From positions 1-36,064 of the forward strand of contig JBIQHD010000040.1 in NCBI GenBank assembly GCA_044508835.1: DNA of 36,064 nt, given 5' to 3'. The position numbers and the translations under genes were made by a program. Every line of letters starts with the position of its first letter. Positions within the stretch are counted from its first letter, which is position 1. The DNA comes from JAKFDI01 sp044508835 (lineage in GTDB: Bacteria > Pseudomonadota > Gammaproteobacteria > Burkholderiales > Burkholderiaceae_C). Positions 7,101 through 14,569 of this stretch are shown here, piece after piece. Under the pieces are notes generated by a model. It did not search any database and was not told the DNA's origin. It saw only the letters and a list, made by a program, of their open reading frames with translations.

Positions 7101-8666
7101 ATGGCCCAAACGATCAACACCAACATCATTTCGCTGAATGCGCAGCGAAACCTGAACACCAGCCAGGGTTCGCTGGCCACCTCGATGCAGCGCCTGTCTT
7201 CCGGCCTGCGCGTCAACAGCGCCAAGGACGACGCCGCCGGCCTCGCCATCGCCGAGCGCATGAACACCCAGGTGCGCGGCCTGAACGTCGCCGCCCGCAA
7301 TGCCAACGACGGCATCTCGCTGGCGCAGACGGCCGAAGGCGCGCTCGGCAAGATGGGCGACATGCTGCAGCGGGTGCGCGAGCTGGCCGTGCAGTCGGCC
7401 AACGCCACCAACAGCACCAGCGACCGCGAGGCGCTCAACGCCGAAGTCGAGCAGCTCAAGTCCGAGATCAGCCGCATCGCCAGCCAGACGCAGTTCAACG
7501 GCCTGCCCCTGCTCGACGGCAGCTTCACTGCACAAGCCTTCCAGATCGGCGCCAACCAGGGCCAGACCATCACGATCGACTCGATCGTCAACGCGAACAT
7601 CAGCTCGCTGGGCAGCTGGACGAGCGTGAGCACGCCCGCCACGGCCACCGGCGTGGCGCCGGTCGGCTCCGGCGGCAGCGGCGCCACCCCGGCCACCGCC
7701 GCCCTCGGCGCGTTCACCGCCGGTGTCGGCGGCGCCGCCACCGACGACGTGACCTTCACCTTCACGGCCACCGGCGGCGACACCTTCAGCGTCTCCGCCA
7801 CCGGCGCGACGCCGTCCGCGGCCAACATCGCCGCCGAGTTCGTGACCGCCGGCTTCGCGGCCGACGGCTCCGGCACCGTCAACGGCTTCACGCTCGACCT
7901 GGGCGCCGAGACGACCATCACCGCCGCCATCACCAACGGCACCCTGACCGTCCAGCGCGCCGACGGCGACAACTTCACCTCCGCCGTGGCCACCAGCGAC
8001 GGCTCGGGCGGCGCCGCCGGCTACAGCACGTCACCCACCTTCGCCGGCCTGGGCACCACGTCGGACGGCGTCGCCGCCACCGCCGGCACGCTCGGCGCCC
8101 TGACCGGCGCGGCCTTCACCATCAACGGCACGAACGTCGAGGTCGGCCCCGCCGCCGACGCCGCCACCCGCCTGAGCGACCTGGTCGCCGCGATCAACGG
8201 CAACGTCACGGGCGTCACGGCCTCGGTGGTCGGCGGCGCGCTGCAGCTGAGCTCGGCCAGCAACATCACCGTCGGCGGCAGCGGCGCAGTGACGGCTGAG
8301 ACCGGCCTCACCGCCGGCCCCTACAACAGCGTCCCCGGGACCCTCCAGACGGGCTTCGCCAGCCTCAACGTCCTGTCCGCGACCGACGCCAACAACGCCA
8401 TGCTGGCCGTCGACGCCGCGCTGGACGAGGTCAACCAGGCCCGCGGCACGCTGGGCGCGGTGCAGAGCCGCTTCGAGAACGCCATCTCGAACATCCAGAC
8501 GACCGCCGAGAACCTCACCGCCGCCCGCGGCCGCATCATGGACGCCGACTTCGCGCAGGAGACCGCCAACCTGTCGCGCGCCCAGATCCTGCAGCAGGCC
8601 GGCACGGCAATGGTGGCGCAGGCCAACCAGCTGCCGCAGCAGGTGCTGTCGCTGCTGAAGGGCTGA
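7101..8666 (+). CDS. fliC: Flagellin 2
   Basis: Second filament subunit (521 aa), tandem to flagellin 1. The N-terminal part (AQTINTNIISLNAQRNLNTSQ) and C-terminal part (AQANQLPQQVLSLLKG) are typical D0/D1 segments and differ from flagellin 1 at many positions, both in protein and DNA. The central region (residues 178-409) is identical in protein and almost identical in DNA. CAAGGAGAG just upstream of the ATG gives a strong ribosome-binding site. Because the fliC1 terminator precedes it, this gene should have its own promoter, yet only a weak sigma28-like sequence is visible near 6968-6996. The two subunits may be expressed at different levels or at different positions in the filament. Confidence 0.95.
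   Translation: MAQTINTNIISLNAQRNLNTSQGSLATSMQRLSSGLRVNSAKDDAAGLAIAERMNTQVRGLNVAARNANDGISLAQTAEGALGKMGDMLQRVRELAVQSANATNSTSDREALNAEVEQLKSEISRIASQTQFNGLPLLDGSFTAQAFQIGANQGQTITIDSIVNANISSLGSWTSVSTPATATGVAPVGSGGSGATPATAALGAFTAGVGGAATDDVTFTFTATGGDTFSVSATGATPSAANIAAEFVTAGFAADGSGTVNGFTLDLGAETTITAAITNGTLTVQRADGDNFTSAVATSDGSGGAAGYSTSPTFAGLGTTSDGVAATAGTLGALTGAAFTINGTNVEVGPAADAATRLSDLVAAINGNVTGVTASVVGGALQLSSASNITVGGSGAVTAETGLTAGPYNSVPGTLQTGFASLNVLSATDANNAMLAVDAALDEVNQARGTLGAVQSRFENAISNIQTTAENLTAARGRIMDADFAQETANLSRAQILQQAGTAMVAQANQLPQQVLSLLKG
7725..8287 (+). repeat. 563-bp perfect repeat within fliC2
   Basis: Direct copy of 5953-6515 with no mismatch found. A wider zone (about 7610-8330) differs from fliC1 by only a handful of bases, mostly synonymous. 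This is the pattern expected of recent gene conversion or duplication of the central domain. Confidence 0.92.
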
Positions 8667-8756
8667 ACGCCCCGCGGCCCGGCCCCTGCACGGCGCCCGC
8701 GGCGCCGCCGACCCCCGAGCCCGCCGTCCCGGAGCGCCCGCGCGCCGGGCGCGGGC

Positions 8757-8783
8757 TCAAGTTCTTGCGCGGCCGGCCGATCA
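8757..8783 (+). promoter_or_regulatory. Sigma28-type promoter for fliD
   Basis: TCAAGTTC, 11 bp, then GCCGATCA. Only one base in the -10 box departs from GCCGATAA. The fliD ATG lies 26 bp after the -10 box. A GC-rich inverted repeat (GCCCGCGC / GCGCGGGC, about 8736-8758) lies directly before the -35 box and may end the fliC2 transcript, although it has no T run. Confidence 0.7.
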
Positions 8784-8808
8784 AGACGTTTCACACTGAG
8801 GTGACTCC

Positions 8809-10164
8809 ATGGCCATTTCATCCACCGGCATCGGCAGCGGTCTCGACGTCGACAGCATCGTCACGCAGCTCGTCGCGCTCGAACGCAAGCCGATCACGCT
8901 GCTGGCGACGGCGAAGACCAAGCTCGACAGCCAGCTGTCGTCCGTCGGGCTGCTGCAGAGCTACATGGGCAACCTCCAGTCGGCGTCCGCCGTGCTGGCC
9001 AAGCCGAGCTTCTGGACGCAGAACGCCGCCACGAGCAGCGACGCCGCCGCCATCAGCGTCTCGGCGCGCGCCTCAGCCGTGCCGGCGAACTACAGCATCC
9101 AGGTGACGGCGCTCGCCACGGCCCAGTCCCTGTCGTCGGAAATCATCACCGACCCTGCCAGCGTGGGCACCGGCACGATCGGCATCACGCGCGGCGGCGA
9201 GACGGTGACGATCGAGATCGGCACGGCCGACCAGACGCTCGAGGGCGTGCGCAACAAGATCAACGCCGCCGGGGCCGGCGTCACCGCCTCCATCGTGCAG
9301 GACGGCGGCGGGCCGCGCCTGGTGCTCACCGCCACCGAGACGGGCGCCGCCAACGGCGTCACCGTCTCGGTCGCGGATGCCACCGGGCAGCTCGGCGCGC
9401 TGGCCTACCCCGGCGGCATGACGGAGAACCGCGCCGCCGCCGACGCCCAGTTCACCGTCAACGGGCTGGCGCTCACCTCGGCGAGCAACAAGCTCGAGAA
9501 CGTGGTCGACGGGCTGGACCTGACGCTGTCCACGGTCACCGCCTCGCCGGTGACGGTGAAGGTCAGCAACGACACCACGGCGCTGCGCAAGGGCATCAAC
9601 GACTTCATCAGCGCCTACAACGCCGTCAACAGCTTCCTCGCCACGCAGACGAAGTACGACGAGGCGACGAAGACCGCCGGCGCGCTGCAGGGAGACCGCA
9701 CCGCGGTGGGCCTGCAGTACAAGCTGCGCAGCCTGGCCGGGCAGTCGTCCGGGGCGTCGGAAGCGTTCGGGCGCCTGTCGGACATGGGCATCGCCCTGCA
9801 GCGCGACGGCTCGCTGAAGATCGAGAGCGAGACCAAGCTCACCGCGGCGCTGGCCGAGCCAGCCGAACTCTCGAAGGCCTTCACCACGGCAGGCACCGGC
9901 CTGGCCACCGGCTTCAAGAGCCTGGCCGACGGCATGCTCGGCGTCGAGGGGCAGCTCTCCTCGCGCGCGGAGAGCCTGCGCGCCAGCGTCAAGCGCAACG
10001 AGAAGGACCAGGAACGCCTGGAGGACCGCGTCGCGCGCACGCAGGAGCGGCTGCTGAAGCAATACCAGGCGCTCGACGCGCGCATGGGCACGCTCACCAG
10101 CCTGTCCGACTACGTCTCGCAGCAGATGACCATGCTCAACAGCATGTACACGCGCGACGATTGA
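8809..10164 (+). CDS. fliD: FliD, flagellar filament cap protein (HAP2)
   Basis: Cap protein (451 aa) that sits on the filament tip and folds incoming flagellin. Seen: the conserved N-terminus (AISSTGIGSGLDVDSIVTQLV), a middle domain with a flagellin_IN-like stretch (AQFTVNGLALTSASNKLENVVDGLDLTL), and a C-terminal coiled-coil region (residues about 385-430, many Arg/Lys/Glu heptads) ending in DYVSQQMTMLNSMYTRDD. Length is normal for the family. GAGG precedes the ATG by about eight bases. It is located between the flagellins and the chaperone genes, the usual order. Confidence 0.95.
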   Translation: MAISSTGIGSGLDVDSIVTQLVALERKPITLLATAKTKLDSQLSSVGLLQSYMGNLQSASAVLAKPSFWTQNAATSSDAAAISVSARASAVPANYSIQVTALATAQSLSSEIITDPASVGTGTIGITRGGETVTIEIGTADQTLEGVRNKINAAGAGVTASIVQDGGGPRLVLTATETGAANGVTVSVADATGQLGALAYPGGMTENRAAADAQFTVNGLALTSASNKLENVVDGLDLTLSTVTASPVTVKVSNDTTALRKGINDFISAYNAVNSFLATQTKYDEATKTAGALQGDRTAVGLQYKLRSLAGQSSGASEAFGRLSDMGIALQRDGSLKIESETKLTAALAEPAELSKAFTTAGTGLATGFKSLADGMLGVEGQLSSRAESLRASVKRNEKDQERLEDRVARTQERLLKQYQALDARMGTLTSLSDYVSQQMTMLNSMYTRDD

Positions 10165-10292
10165 CGCCGGGCGGACCGCACCCGTCGAAGCCTCCCGCGA
10201 GCGCCGCGCGCGCCCGCGGGAGTCGCGCGCCCGGCGCGCGGGCACGGCAGCCGAACCGGGGAAAAACAGCGGCAAACAGGCGCTTCGCACCC

Positions 10293-10320
10293 TCAAGCAC
10301 GGGGCGGCGCGGGCCGATAA
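10293..10320 (+). promoter_or_regulatory. Sigma28-type promoter for fliST-ycgR
   Basis: TCAAGCAC, 12 bp, then a perfect GCCGATAA at 10313-10320. Transcription should begin near 10327, downstream of the ATG at 10323. The promoter therefore decides between two candidate fliS starts in favour of 10356. Confidence 0.75.
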
Positions 10321-10355
10321 CCATGCAACACCGCAGCAATCGGGCCTTCCCCACC

Positions 10356-10793
10356 ATGTACGCCTCCGCCGCCTCCTCCTTCGGCCCCCGGGCCTCGCAC
10401 GGCTTCACCAACGCCTACCGCAGCGTCGGCCTCGAGACCGGCGTCGAGTCCGCCTCGCCGCACCGCCTCGTCGCGATGCTGTTCGACGGCGTGATCGAGT
10501 CCATCGCCCAGGCGCGCGGCGCCATCCAGGCCGGCCAGATCGAGACCAAGGGCCGCGCCATCGGCCGGGCGGTGCGCATCGTCGAGGAAGGGCTCAAGGG
10601 CGGCCTGAACGCCCAGGGCGGCGGCACGCTGGCCACCGACCTCGGCGACCTCTACGCCTACGTGAGCCGGCGCCTGACGCATGCGAACCTGCGCAACGAC
10701 ATCGAGGCGCTCGACGAATGCCGCCGCCTGATCGAGCCGCTGCGCGAGGCCTGGGCATCGATCGCGCCGCAGGTCGCCGCCGCGCCGCGCTGA
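10356..10793 (+). CDS. fliS: FliS, flagellin export chaperone
   Basis: Cytoplasmic chaperone (145 aa) that binds the C-terminus of flagellin before export. The family core is clear: NAYRSVGLETGVESASPHRLVAMLFDG, then AIGRAVRIVEEGLKGGLN and YVSRRLTHANLRNDIEALDECRRLI. An ATG at 10323 would add 11 residues, but it lies only two bases after the -10 box of the promoter and so should be absent from that transcript. The start MYASAASS at 10356 also resembles the family N-terminus. No clear Shine-Dalgarno sequence is visible for either start. First gene of fliS-fliT-ycgR. Confidence 0.9.
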   Translation: MYASAASSFGPRASHGFTNAYRSVGLETGVESASPHRLVAMLFDGVIESIAQARGAIQAGQIETKGRAIGRAVRIVEEGLKGGLNAQGGGTLATDLGDLYAYVSRRLTHANLRNDIEALDECRRLIEPLREAWASIAPQVAAAPR

Positions 10794-10834
10794 ACCCACT
10801 GCTCTTCTCGACCCAACCGCATCCGGGGCCGACC

Positions 10835-11134
10835 ATGAACACCAGTCTCCTGAATTACTACGAAGCCATCGAAAAGGCGAGCTCCGACATGCTGGAAGCC
10901 GCCCGCACGGGCAACTGGGACCACGTGGTCAAGCTCGAAGGCGCCTGCGCGCTGCTGATCTCGCAGCTCAAGCACGCCGCGGCCCGGCAGGCGCTGGGCG
11001 CGGAGGAAGCGCAGCTCAAGTCGCGCATCATGCAGCGCATCCTGGTCAACGACGCCGAGATCCGCCAGCTCGCCGAGCCCTGGCTCGAGGACCTGGACAA
11101 CCTGATGGCCGGACGGCCGAAGACCCTGCACTGA
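10835..11134 (+). CDS. fliT: FliT-like flagellar chaperone
   Basis: Small, highly helical protein of 99 aa directly after fliS (41-bp gap). FliT proteins act as export chaperones for FliD and, in enterics, inhibit FlhDC. Seen: the N-terminal pattern LNYYEAIEKASSDMLEAARTGNWDHVVKLE and a charged C-terminal helix. Sequence conservation in this family is low, so the call leans on size, helical character and its position between fliS and a PilZ gene. Reasonably sure. Confidence 0.82.
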   Translation: MNTSLLNYYEAIEKASSDMLEAARTGNWDHVVKLEGACALLISQLKHAAARQALGAEEAQLKSRIMQRILVNDAEIRQLAEPWLEDLDNLMAGRPKTLH

Positions 11135-11158
11135 GGGCTGCGCCGAGCAGACCGGGCC

Positions 11159-11917
11159 GTGGACACCCTGCCGATGCCGCTGGACGCCCTGGCCGCCGCG
11201 CATGGCGGCCTGGACGACTTCCGGCTCACCGCCGCCCCGGAGATCGGCGCGATGCTCAAGCGCCTGCTCGACGGCAACGTGCCGCTCAGCCTGAACGCCC
11301 CCGACGGCAGCGCGCTCAGCGCGACGCTGTGGACCATCGACTCGGCGCGCGGGCACATCAGCTTCAGCCCCGACCTGCACGACCCGAACCTGGCCCGCTT
11401 CGTCGAGGCCGACGAAGCCGTGGTGGTGGGCTACCTCGACAGCGTGAAGCTGCAGTTCGACGTGGGCGACCTGGTGATGGTGCACGGCCCGCGGGCCAGC
11501 GCCCTGAGCTGCGCCTTCCCGCGCGAGATGTACCGCTTCCAGCGCCGCAGCGGCTACCGCGTGCGGCCGGTGCTGAACGCCTCGCCGGTGGCGCGGCTGC
11601 GCCACCCGATGATCCCCGACATGCAGCTCGCGCTGCGCGTGCTCGACGTGAGCATCGGCGGCTGCGCCCTGCTGCTGCCCGACGACGTGCCGACGCTCTC
11701 GCCCGGCGTGCTCATCAACGGCGTGCTGCTGGAGCTGGACGCCGACACGCGGGTGAACGTGTCGCTGCGCGTGCAGCACGTCACCTCCCTGAACCCGGAG
11801 TCGCGCGCGGTGCGGCTCGGCTGCGAGATGGCCGAAGCCGGCAGCGCCGGCATGCGGGCGCTGCAGCGCTACATCGACCTCACGCAGAAGCGGCGGCGCC
11901 TGATGGTGCTGGACTGA
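11159..11917 (+). CDS. ycgR: YcgR-type PilZ protein, flagellar brake
   Basis: Cyclic-di-GMP receptor (252 aa) that in characterised bacteria binds the motor and slows rotation when c-di-GMP rises. Seen: an N-terminal YcgR domain (about 25-120) and a C-terminal PilZ domain with both binding motifs, the arginine motif RRSGYR at 129-134 and the D-x-S-x-x-G motif at 163-168 (DVSIGG). Both are intact, so binding is expected. Start is GTG at 11159 with GAGCAG upstream. Only 24 bp follow the fliT stop, so it probably shares the fliS promoter. The GGDEF-like gene at 13764 lies nearby but in another unit. Confidence 0.92.
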   Translation: MDTLPMPLDALAAAHGGLDDFRLTAAPEIGAMLKRLLDGNVPLSLNAPDGSALSATLWTIDSARGHISFSPDLHDPNLARFVEADEAVVVGYLDSVKLQFDVGDLVMVHGPRASALSCAFPREMYRFQRRSGYRVRPVLNASPVARLRHPMIPDMQLALRVLDVSIGGCALLLPDDVPTLSPGVLINGVLLELDADTRVNVSLRVQHVTSLNPESRAVRLGCEMAEAGSAGMRALQRYIDLTQKRRRLMVLD

Positions 11918-12061
11918 CCGGGCGATCCGGCGCGTGCCGGCTTGCATTCAAAGGGACGGGAACGCCATGAAGACCCGTTCGCGCTCAATCCGTTCGCGCT
12001 CGACCCGTTTGCGCTGAGCTTGCCGAAGCGCTCGCCCCGCCAACCCCACCCGTTCGCGCTG
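11918..12061 (+). repeat. Degenerate short repeat units downstream of ycgR
   Basis: Start of a 760-bp region without a gene (11918-12677). It holds partial and full copies of the short unit in the orientation CCGTTCGCGCTGAG...CGAAG: fragments near 11976 and 11990, a copy at 12005-12029 (CAAGC subtype with one change) and the beginning of another at 12050. Confidence 0.75.
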
Positions 12062-12366
12062 AGGTATCGAAGCGCTTCGCCCCACCAACCCGTTCGCGCT
12101 GAGCTTGTCGAAGCGCACGCGCAGTCCGGTTTGGCTGGTTGAAGTGCGGCCGAAGCTGTGAGAAGCCGGGTCTCGCCCCGGCGGGCGAGTTACTTCTCTT
12201 GTCTCGCCAAGAGAAGTAACCAAGAGAAGGCGACCCGGAGCCGTCGCCCCTCGCTGCGCGAGGGGTGCGCTGCGATGCTCGGGCTTCGCAGCCTCGCGCG
12301 AAACTCGCTACGCGCCCTGTGGGCGCTGCGCTCAGACAGTCGCGCGAAGTCAGACCACGAAGGGCG
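12062..12366 (-). repeat. Large extragenic hairpin element, right copy (inverted)
   Basis: Inverted copy of 206-512. The hairpins are at 12189-12220 (13-bp stem starting GTTACTTC, loop TCTCGC) and 12247-12265 (CCCCTCGC, loop TGC, GCGAGGGG). The third, CTCGCCC with GGGCGAG at about 12172-12189, is unchanged. The first two differ from the left copy by paired changes on both strands of the stem, with the loops conserved. It also contains short units at 12091-12115 and 12050-12074. Confidence 0.8.
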
Positions 12367-12600
12367 CTGTCGCGCCCGGCTGCAAAGCCCTGCGCTTCTC
12401 GCCGACGCCTACGGGAGGCGATTCGGCTCGCTGCGCATCGCCACCCGGGCGGGCGTCGCTGCGCGACACCCCGTTCGTGTTGCCGTATCCAAGCGCTTCG
12501 CCTCACTCAACCCGTTCGCGCTGAGCTTGTCGAAGCGCCCATGCCGCCCATACCGACTTGCGATCGACCGACAAGACCCGTTCGGGCTGAGGTATCGAAG
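12367..12600 (+). repeat. Extragenic repeat, segment A right copy, plus short units
   Basis: Positions 12367-12470 repeat 1-104 in the same orientation. After them come a decayed unit near 12472-12500 and full units at 12512-12536 (CAAGC subtype) and 12578-12600 (TACC subtype). The stretch before the last unit (GATCGACCGACAAGACC) also precedes the unit at 531-553 in inverted form, so it seems part of a longer repeat. No gene is visible up to the lysR stop at 12678. Confidence 0.75.
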
Positions 12601-12677
12601 CCCGGTGTGCGCCGAGAGGCACTTCCACAGGCTCGGCGCGAGCGGCTTCCGGCCCGAACGGTTCCTTTGAACCGGCC

Positions 12678-13595
12678 TCAGACTGCCGGCGCGTTGGCCT
12701 CGCGGGCCAGCTTGGGCAGCATCTGCATCGCCTGCTTGGCCAGCGCCGTCGGGCGCTTGTTCGACGACAGCGCGAGGCACAGCACGCTCGTGAGCCGCGG
12801 CTCGACGAGCGGGCGGGCAATGAGCTCTTCCGCATGGCCCGAGGCCGCCACCGCGCTGCCGGTGAGCACCGCATAGCCGTAGCCCGCGCACACCAGCTCG
12901 ATGATCGACGGCACGCTCGACACCTCCCAGGCGATGTCGAGCTTCATCCCGGTGAGCGCCGCCTGCGTCTCCAGCAGCTTGCGGATGGCGTGCGAGCGCT
13001 CGGGCATGATCAGCGGGTAGCGCGGCAGCTCGGCCATCGGCAGCGGCTCGGGCGCCGCGCGCCGGCCGCGCCGGGCCTTCGGCGCCGGGCCGACGAGGCA
13101 CAGCTCCTCCTCCAGGATCGGCATCGTCTCGATCGCCGCCTGCCCCTCGGGGTTGTGCAGCAGGCCGATGTCCACGCGCCCGCTCGCGATCCACTCGGCG
13201 ATGTGCGCCGACAGCCCCTCCACCACCGCGAGCCGGGCGCGCGGCAGCTGGCGCTTGAAGGCGTCGATCAGCGGGCGCGTGAGCTGGCGGCCGATGCTCG
13301 GCGGCAGCCCGATCACGATGCGCCCGCCGGGCTCGCCGCGGCGCGCCTCGATGTCGTCGCGGGCGCGGGCGACCAGCTGCAGGATGGCCACGCTGTGCTC
13401 GAACACGCGGTTGCCGGCGTCCGTCAGGCACACGCCGCGGCCGTTGCGCAGCAGCAGGGTCTCGCGCAGGTCGGTCTCGAGGGCGCGCACCTGCCGGCTG
13501 AGCGCCGGCTGCGCGATCTGCAGCACCATCGCGGCCTTGCTGAAGCTGCCGAGCTCGGCGACGCGCACAAAGTATTCGAGCTGCTTCAAGTTCAT
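12678..13595 (-). CDS. LysR-family transcriptional regulator
   Basis: DNA-binding regulator (305 aa) with the standard LysR layout: N-terminal winged helix-turn-helix (residues 1-60; MNLKQLEYFVRVAELGSFSKAAMVLQIAQPALSRQVRALE) and a C-terminal effector-binding domain of the periplasmic-protein fold from about residue 90. The frame is open upstream, but the LysR N-terminus fixes the start at 13595. It is divergent from the GGDEF-like gene at 13764 (168 bp between), so that gene is a possible target, but nothing in the sequence shows this. The co-inducer cannot be inferred. It lies next to the repeat cluster that bounds the motility block. Confidence 0.9.
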   Translation of the reverse strand: MNLKQLEYFVRVAELGSFSKAAMVLQIAQPALSRQVRALETDLRETLLLRNGRGVCLTDAGNRVFEHSVAILQLVARARDDIEARRGEPGGRIVIGLPPSIGRQLTRPLIDAFKRQLPRARLAVVEGLSAHIAEWIASGRVDIGLLHNPEGQAAIETMPILEEELCLVGPAPKARRGRRAAPEPLPMAELPRYPLIMPERSHAIRKLLETQAALTGMKLDIAWEVSSVPSIIELVCAGYGYAVLTGSAVAASGHAEELIARPLVEPRLTSVLCLALSSNKRPTALAKQAMQMLPKLAREANAPAV

Positions 13596-13763
13596 CCGGC
13601 ACCGCGTCCCGGCGCCCGAGGCGGCGCCCCGCGGGATCTTAAGCGCGCCGCGGCGCGCCCCGCGGCTTGCGCTGCCACAACTGCCCGGCGATTGCCGCGT
13701 TTTTCCGACTACCGCCAAGCCTGCGGCGGATCAAGAATCGCACGAGCCCGACGCCCTCCCGCC

Positions 13764-14396
13764 ATGCTGCCGCAACCGACCTCGCAACTCGTCTCCGAAC
13801 GGCGTTCGGCCGGCAAAGGCTTCCCGGCGCAGCGCCAGCCCTCGGTGCTCGGCGCGCGCCCGGCGCTGCCGGTCGACCGCACCGACATCGCCCGGGCCGG
13901 CGCGGCGCTCGCCGCGCAGGTCGGCGCCGGCGAGGTCGAGGTCAGCGTCCTGCTGCTGCGCCTGGACGGCCTGGCCGAGGTGCGCCGCCGCCACGGCGAC
14001 GCCGCCGCCACCTACCTCTGCACCGAACTCATCCGCCGCCTGCTGCGCTGCACCCGCCCACGCGACGTGGCGGGCCGCTGCGGCGGCGAGGACGCCCTCG
14101 TGCTGCTGCTGCCCTGCGCGCCGGCGGAGGCCGACGCGCTCGGCCACCAGGTGGCCGCGCGGGCGCGCGCCGAGCTCTCGCGGCCGGTGCAGTACCGCAC
14201 CCTCAGCCTGCGCGTGGCCTGCAGCGCCGGCCGCGCGCGCTGGCACCGCCAGGCCGGCCCGCTGGACGCCGCGATCGAGCAGGCGCGCCAGGCGCTGCGC
14301 GCGGCCGACCAGCCGCGCGTGCCGGCCGTGCCGGCGCGTTTCGCGCTCGGGTCCGAAGCGGCCGAGAGCCGGCCCGGCGCCGCCCCGGCGGCCTGA
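13764..14396 (+). CDS. Small protein with degenerate GGDEF-like domain
   Basis: 210 aa. Residues about 58-190 follow the diguanylate cyclase fold: VSVLLLRLDGLAEVRRRHGD at 60-79, then the RCGGED segment at 105-110 where active enzymes have RYGG(D/E)EF, followed by LVLLLP and a late IEQARQALRAA helix. The signature is GGEDA (107-111): the acidic pair is reversed and the Phe is lost. Known active cyclases use GGDEF or GGEEF, so activity is doubtful; it could be a c-di-GMP or GTP sensor. No membrane segment or sensor domain is visible. The N-terminal 50 residues are unassigned. The start ATG has no strong ribosome-binding site. Confidence 0.65.
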   Translation: MLPQPTSQLVSERRSAGKGFPAQRQPSVLGARPALPVDRTDIARAGAALAAQVGAGEVEVSVLLLRLDGLAEVRRRHGDAAATYLCTELIRRLLRCTRPRDVAGRCGGEDALVLLLPCAPAEADALGHQVAARARAELSRPVQYRTLSLRVACSAGRARWHRQAGPLDAAIEQARQALRAADQPRVPAVPARFALGSEAAESRPGAAPAA

Positions 14397-14424
14397 GATC
14401 CATTCGCGATCCAACGATCCGATC

Positions 14425-14500
14425 CGTTCGGGCTGAACAGGCACTTCGACAAGGCGAAGCCTTGCCTTCAGTCCTGAGCCTGTCGAAGGGTCAGTGCGAA
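14425..14500 (+). repeat. Short extragenic repeat cluster between converging genes
   Basis: Positions 14397-14569 lie between the GGDEF-like gene and the converging emrB-like gene. They contain unit fragments in both orientations, and CTTCGACA (14444-14451) pairs with TGTCGAAG (14481-14488), so the transcript could form a stem with an inner AAGGC/GCCTT pairing. It may act as a bidirectional transcription barrier. No T run follows. Confidence 0.6.
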
Positions 14501-14569
14501 CGGGCGTCTGTGGCGTTCTTGTACTTTGAACGCGAACCCGCATGAGGCCTTCCGATCGACGGAAGAGAT

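Noticed and set aside
5329..8666. Tandem flagellins as a recent whole-gene duplication
   Set aside because: The ends of the genes and the leaders are clearly diverged; only the central segment is identical, which fits conversion of one part better than recent duplication of the whole.
10323..10355. Alternative upstream start of fliS
   Set aside because: The ATG lies two bases after the sigma28 -10 box, so it should not be in the transcript; the family N-terminus fits 10356.
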